Assembly (NCBI GenBank): GCA_018136815.1
Contig: CM030931.1
Span: forward strand, 6,592,399 to 6,656,398
DNA length: 64,000 nt
From: Isochrysis galbana
Taxonomy: Eukaryota > Haptophyta > Isochrysidales > Isochrysidaceae
Reading direction: 5' to 3'
Below are positions 61,693 through 64,000 of the stretch, in pieces. The notes beneath the pieces were generated by a model. It made no database searches. It was not told the origin of the DNA and saw only the letters and a list, made by a program, of their open reading frames with translations. The position numbers were made by a program, and so were the translations under genes. Within the stretch, counting starts at the first letter, position 1. Each line of letters starts with the position of its first letter.

Positions 61693-62724
61693 TCAGACCT
61701 CGCCTCGTTGTGCTTGTGTGGAAAAGAGGCAAGCATCATTCAGGACGAACAAACAGAAAGAATAACAACACACCGGTGGTGGCAGGTGTGTTGCCATCAG
61801 AATGGATCGTTCCCACGGCTCCGAAATCATGCGGTAGCGCGAGCATAGGATGGCGTCATTGTCGAAGCCATGGCGCTGGAAGAAGGGCACCGCGTTGTGA
61901 TCCGCCCAAGCAATAGCAGCAGTTGGCCGGTCACTGGTTGCCTCACCACGCAAAAGGGCATTCAGAAGGCGTGACCCGACGCCCAGCTTCTGGTAGTCAA
62001 TGTTGACGCCCAAGAGCGAGACCTGCACAATCTCGTTGCCATACCTCGCCATGGTCTCGAAGGAGAGCGCGCCGACAATACGCCCGAGCTCGGGAAGTAG
62101 AGGTGTAATCGTCTCATTGTCATGAAAAGCATGTGAAGACGAATCAAGCTCGGCCTCCTCCTCCTCTGACTCTGACTCATCTCCGGAAGTCTCATCAGCT
62201 CTGGCCTCATTGTCATCTTCGCTGCCTTTGTCTTCTGCTCCGTCCCCAAACCCCAAGTCCCGGTAAGTTTGCGAGGGCATGTGGCACGCAGGCTTGTCTG
62301 CCGCCGCGCCCACCTCAATCCCGGCGTCGTCTGCCGCTATATTACCAGACTGCTTATCAGCTGCACGCTCCGTGCTACTTATTGTGTTAGGCTTCACGAG
62401 CAACGCCTGCGAGTCCTCTGGTATCAGCATGAGGATGGTGTGGACTTTCTCACGGCTCAAATACTTGCGCAGGAAGGCTTTCCCAATATTGGGCAGCACG
62501 TGATTGTACAAAGAGATCACGTGCTCAAAGACGCCCAGCTCGTCGCTCATGGCGACCGGGGTCAGGTTCGCCACGCGGCTCCTGCGATATGCGAGCCCAG
62601 CGAGCTGCGTGCTCCCTGCGCACGATGCCGCTGCGTGCGGAGCGTCCGCATCAGCCATTCTTACCGTCCGGCGTTTGCCGCGAGCGGGCTCGGTTGTGTA
62701 GGCGGGAGGCGAGGGGGAGGGCAT
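61693..62724 (-). CDS. GCN5-like N-acetyltransferase with acidic insert
   Basis: 343 residues. A GNAT fold is visible: ISLYNHVLPNIGKAFLRKYL near residue 75, then, after an acidic insert (about 120-205, ESEEEEAELDSS), GRIVGALSFE, the acetyl-CoA loop VNIDYQKLGVGSRLLNALL (Q-x-x-G-x-G) and IAWADHNAVPFFQRHGF, the end strand typical of GCN5-type enzymes. This points to a lysine or protein acetyltransferase. The last 25 codons (after MATHLPPP) look non-native; a GGTGTGTTG donor there may start an intron, so the true C-terminus is uncertain. M23 (MADADAPH) is an alternative start. It is tandem with the PARP-like gene, 110 bp apart. Confidence 0.75.
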   Translation of the reverse strand: MPSPSPPAYTTEPARGKRRTVRMADADAPHAAASCAGSTQLAGLAYRRSRVANLTPVAMSDELGVFEHVISLYNHVLPNIGKAFLRKYLSREKVHTILMLIPEDSQALLVKPNTISSTERAADKQSGNIAADDAGIEVGAAADKPACHMPSQTYRDLGFGDGAEDKGSEDDNEARADETSGDESESEEEEAELDSSSHAFHDNETITPLLPELGRIVGALSFETMARYGNEIVQVSLLGVNIDYQKLGVGSRLLNALLRGEATSDRPTAAIAWADHNAVPFFQRHGFDNDAILCSRYRMISEPWERSILMATHLPPPVCCYSFCLFVLNDACLFSTQAQRGEV

Positions 62725-62809
62725 CAGAGTTTTCTTGTTGTCCTGGTTTAATCCTAGCTAGTGCTGAGGGACCGTGCCTCATCGGTAAGGAGTGGAATAG
62801 GTTTAGTTT

Positions 62810-62975
62810 GGAGCTATCTTGATCGAAGTAGATAGCTAGTCAGAGCTATCTTGATAGATAGAGATAGTGCCCGTGGCTATCTTGATAGATAGAGATGGTC
62901 GCCATAGGTCGCCTATATCTATATCTACTATATCTAAGATATCACAATATCAATATCAAGATATCTGCGCTAGTC
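62810..62975 (-). repeat. Triple-hairpin CTATCT...AGATAG repeat, copy 2
   Basis: Inverted relative to 50490-50640; the same order of three CTATCT..AGATAG units and the GCGGGCACTATCT-like spacer (here GGGCACTATCTC). The flanking GATATC-rich part is also shared. Confidence 0.65.
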
Positions 62976-63064
62976 CGACTAGTATTAGTTACTAGTCCGG
63001 CGCCTCCCCCTTTAAGAGTAGTCCATTGTCCATTATCCCGTTACTTCTTTCTTTTCCCGCTCCC

Positions 63065-63225
63065 CTCAACTACTTTTATAAGTAGGAGGCCAATGGGGGC
63101 CTCGCGCCCCCCTCTCTCCATCGCAAACACCCCCTGGCCCCTGGGTGCTGGGTGGGCCTGCACAACCAACCTCAGCCCCTTCCTGCTGGCAGGGGTTGAG
63201 CTGACACCAATCTGGCCCAGACCTT
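63065..63225 (+). repeat. GTGGGGGTCAATGGGGGC repeat, copy 3
   Basis: ACTTTTATAAGTAGGAGGCC, CCTCGCGCCCCCCTCTCTCC and AATCTGGCCCAG follow the same order as 9105-8965 (-) and 60180-60335. Confidence 0.65.
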
Positions 63226-63324
63226 CGCCGAGCGCGCGCCGCGCGCCGCACGCACTCGCCTGCACTGGCCCTCGCTCGTACTGACCCCCCCCTCACCATT
63301 GAGCCCAGGGTTCGTGTAGAAACG

Positions 63325-64000
63325 TTTCACAGGTGTTCCACTGTTACACGTGAAACGGCAGCGCCAGCTGCCGTTCCACAGGAAACCCCCCTCCCGCCGC
63401 GGAGCGGCGGGCGGTGGGGCGCGGCGCCATATGCGACGCGCGCCGCGCGCCGGCGCGCGGCTGGCCGTGCGTCTTCGTTCGCCGTTCGTTCCCAGTCCAG
63501 ACACCCATATGGGGATGCCCGACCCCATCCAGAATTTCATTCACCCGACTCCCGGCGGGGAGGAGGGCCAAGGCGCCGCGCTAACCGCCGGTGCCGCTCG
63601 CGACGGAGTGGCCCAGAGCCCTCCGGCTCCGCTCGACTCGACAAGCACGAAATCATTCACCCAAACCAAGCAAATTATGTTCTTGTCTCCACGTTTCGCT
63701 CGCTATGTTCCGTTGCTTCTTGTTCCGATTCTGACCTCTGGTCAGCTCAGGTTCCAGGTTCCAGGTCTCTGTTTCCAGGTTCACCGCTCGACATCGGGAG
63801 ACGTCTCGATCTTAGTCGGGGGGTGTCGCATTCATCCTAGATGATGCGATTTCCAGGTTCTTATTTCCAGGTCCTTCGCCGTGCGGCCACACGGTGAAGC
63901 TCAGGTACTTCTAGGTTGGTAGGGTTCGTCCCTAGCGACCTAGAATTCGGGTTCTTGTTTCTTTCCTTCTAGCCTGTTTGTCAGGTCTAGATTCCAGGTT
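63325..64000 (+). repeat. Retroelement-like repeat running off the window
   Basis: Bases 63470-63605 match 14030-14165; 63628-63680 match the reverse complement of 12128-12180; 63825-64000 match 11169-11368. CATATGCGACGCGCGCC-type palindromic GC sequence lies at 63420-63460. The right end is beyond the window. Confidence 0.6.

Noticed and set aside
63837-63848. CCTAGATGATGCG as a sixth hAT-type end
   Set aside because: It is part of a repeat shared with 11.2 kb, where the first bases differ, and has no partner end or duplication.

Overview
The window is nuclear DNA from a eukaryotic alga. Genes are broken by 75-185 bp GT-AG introns, unique genes are interspersed with many repeats, and the composition is GC-rich with long G and C homopolymers. 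Three predicted proteins start with a hydrophobic signal-like stretch followed by a basic or Ser-rich segment (rhomboid-like, RsfS/Iojap and PDZ proteins). This fits the two-part targeting sequences of algae with a secondary plastid (haptophyte- or stramenopile-like). The species is not identifiable from the sequence, and no rRNA, tRNA, CRISPR array or bacterial operon was seen.

Confident host genes, left to right: an S-adenosylmethionine-type mitochondrial carrier (1582-2876, -); an AAAP/SLC38-like amino-acid transporter (5816-7467, +); a rhomboid-like membrane protein with degraded catalytic motifs (9426-10703, -); an acidic protein of unknown function (18694-19431, +); an L-2-hydroxyglutarate dehydrogenase-type FAD oxidoreductase (22812-24179, +); a small secreted protein (28525-29001, +); a complete five-exon dUTPase (30690-31669, -); the E2F partner DP (35049-36683, +); an uncharacterised gene (39868-40620, -) head-to-head with ribosome-silencing factor RsfS (41109-42336, +); an SLC25A39/40-type carrier (45550-47343, +); a PDZ/coiled-coil plastid-type protein (51314-54276, +); a PP2C phosphatase (57474-59358, -); a PARP-like protein (60585-61583, -); and a GCN5-like acetyltransferase (61693-62724, -). 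Exon models were built by reading splice sites and checking that codon phase is kept at every junction. dUTPase and DP both serve S-phase DNA synthesis; otherwise the genes are not functionally clustered.

The space between genes is mostly mobile DNA. It holds several truncated copies of one non-LTR reverse-transcriptase family, a Ty1/copia RNase H remnant, a roughly 740-bp repeat here called R740 (six full or partial copies), and five small DNA transposons with terminal inverted repeats and perfect 8-bp target duplications. A hAT transposase C-terminal remnant at 39.6 kb suggests these five are hAT-type. One of them sits inside a reverse-transcriptase ORF, and removing it with one duplication rejoins the reading frame.

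A GC-rich island at about 32.9-34.54 kb carries gene fragments resembling giant algal viruses: a B-family DNA polymerase palm segment, a sulfatase-like plus BspA-type LRR ORF, and possibly a D5-type primase N-terminus. It is bounded by a diverged inverted repeat. This island and the covariation between transposon ends and their internal repeats are the most unusual observations here.
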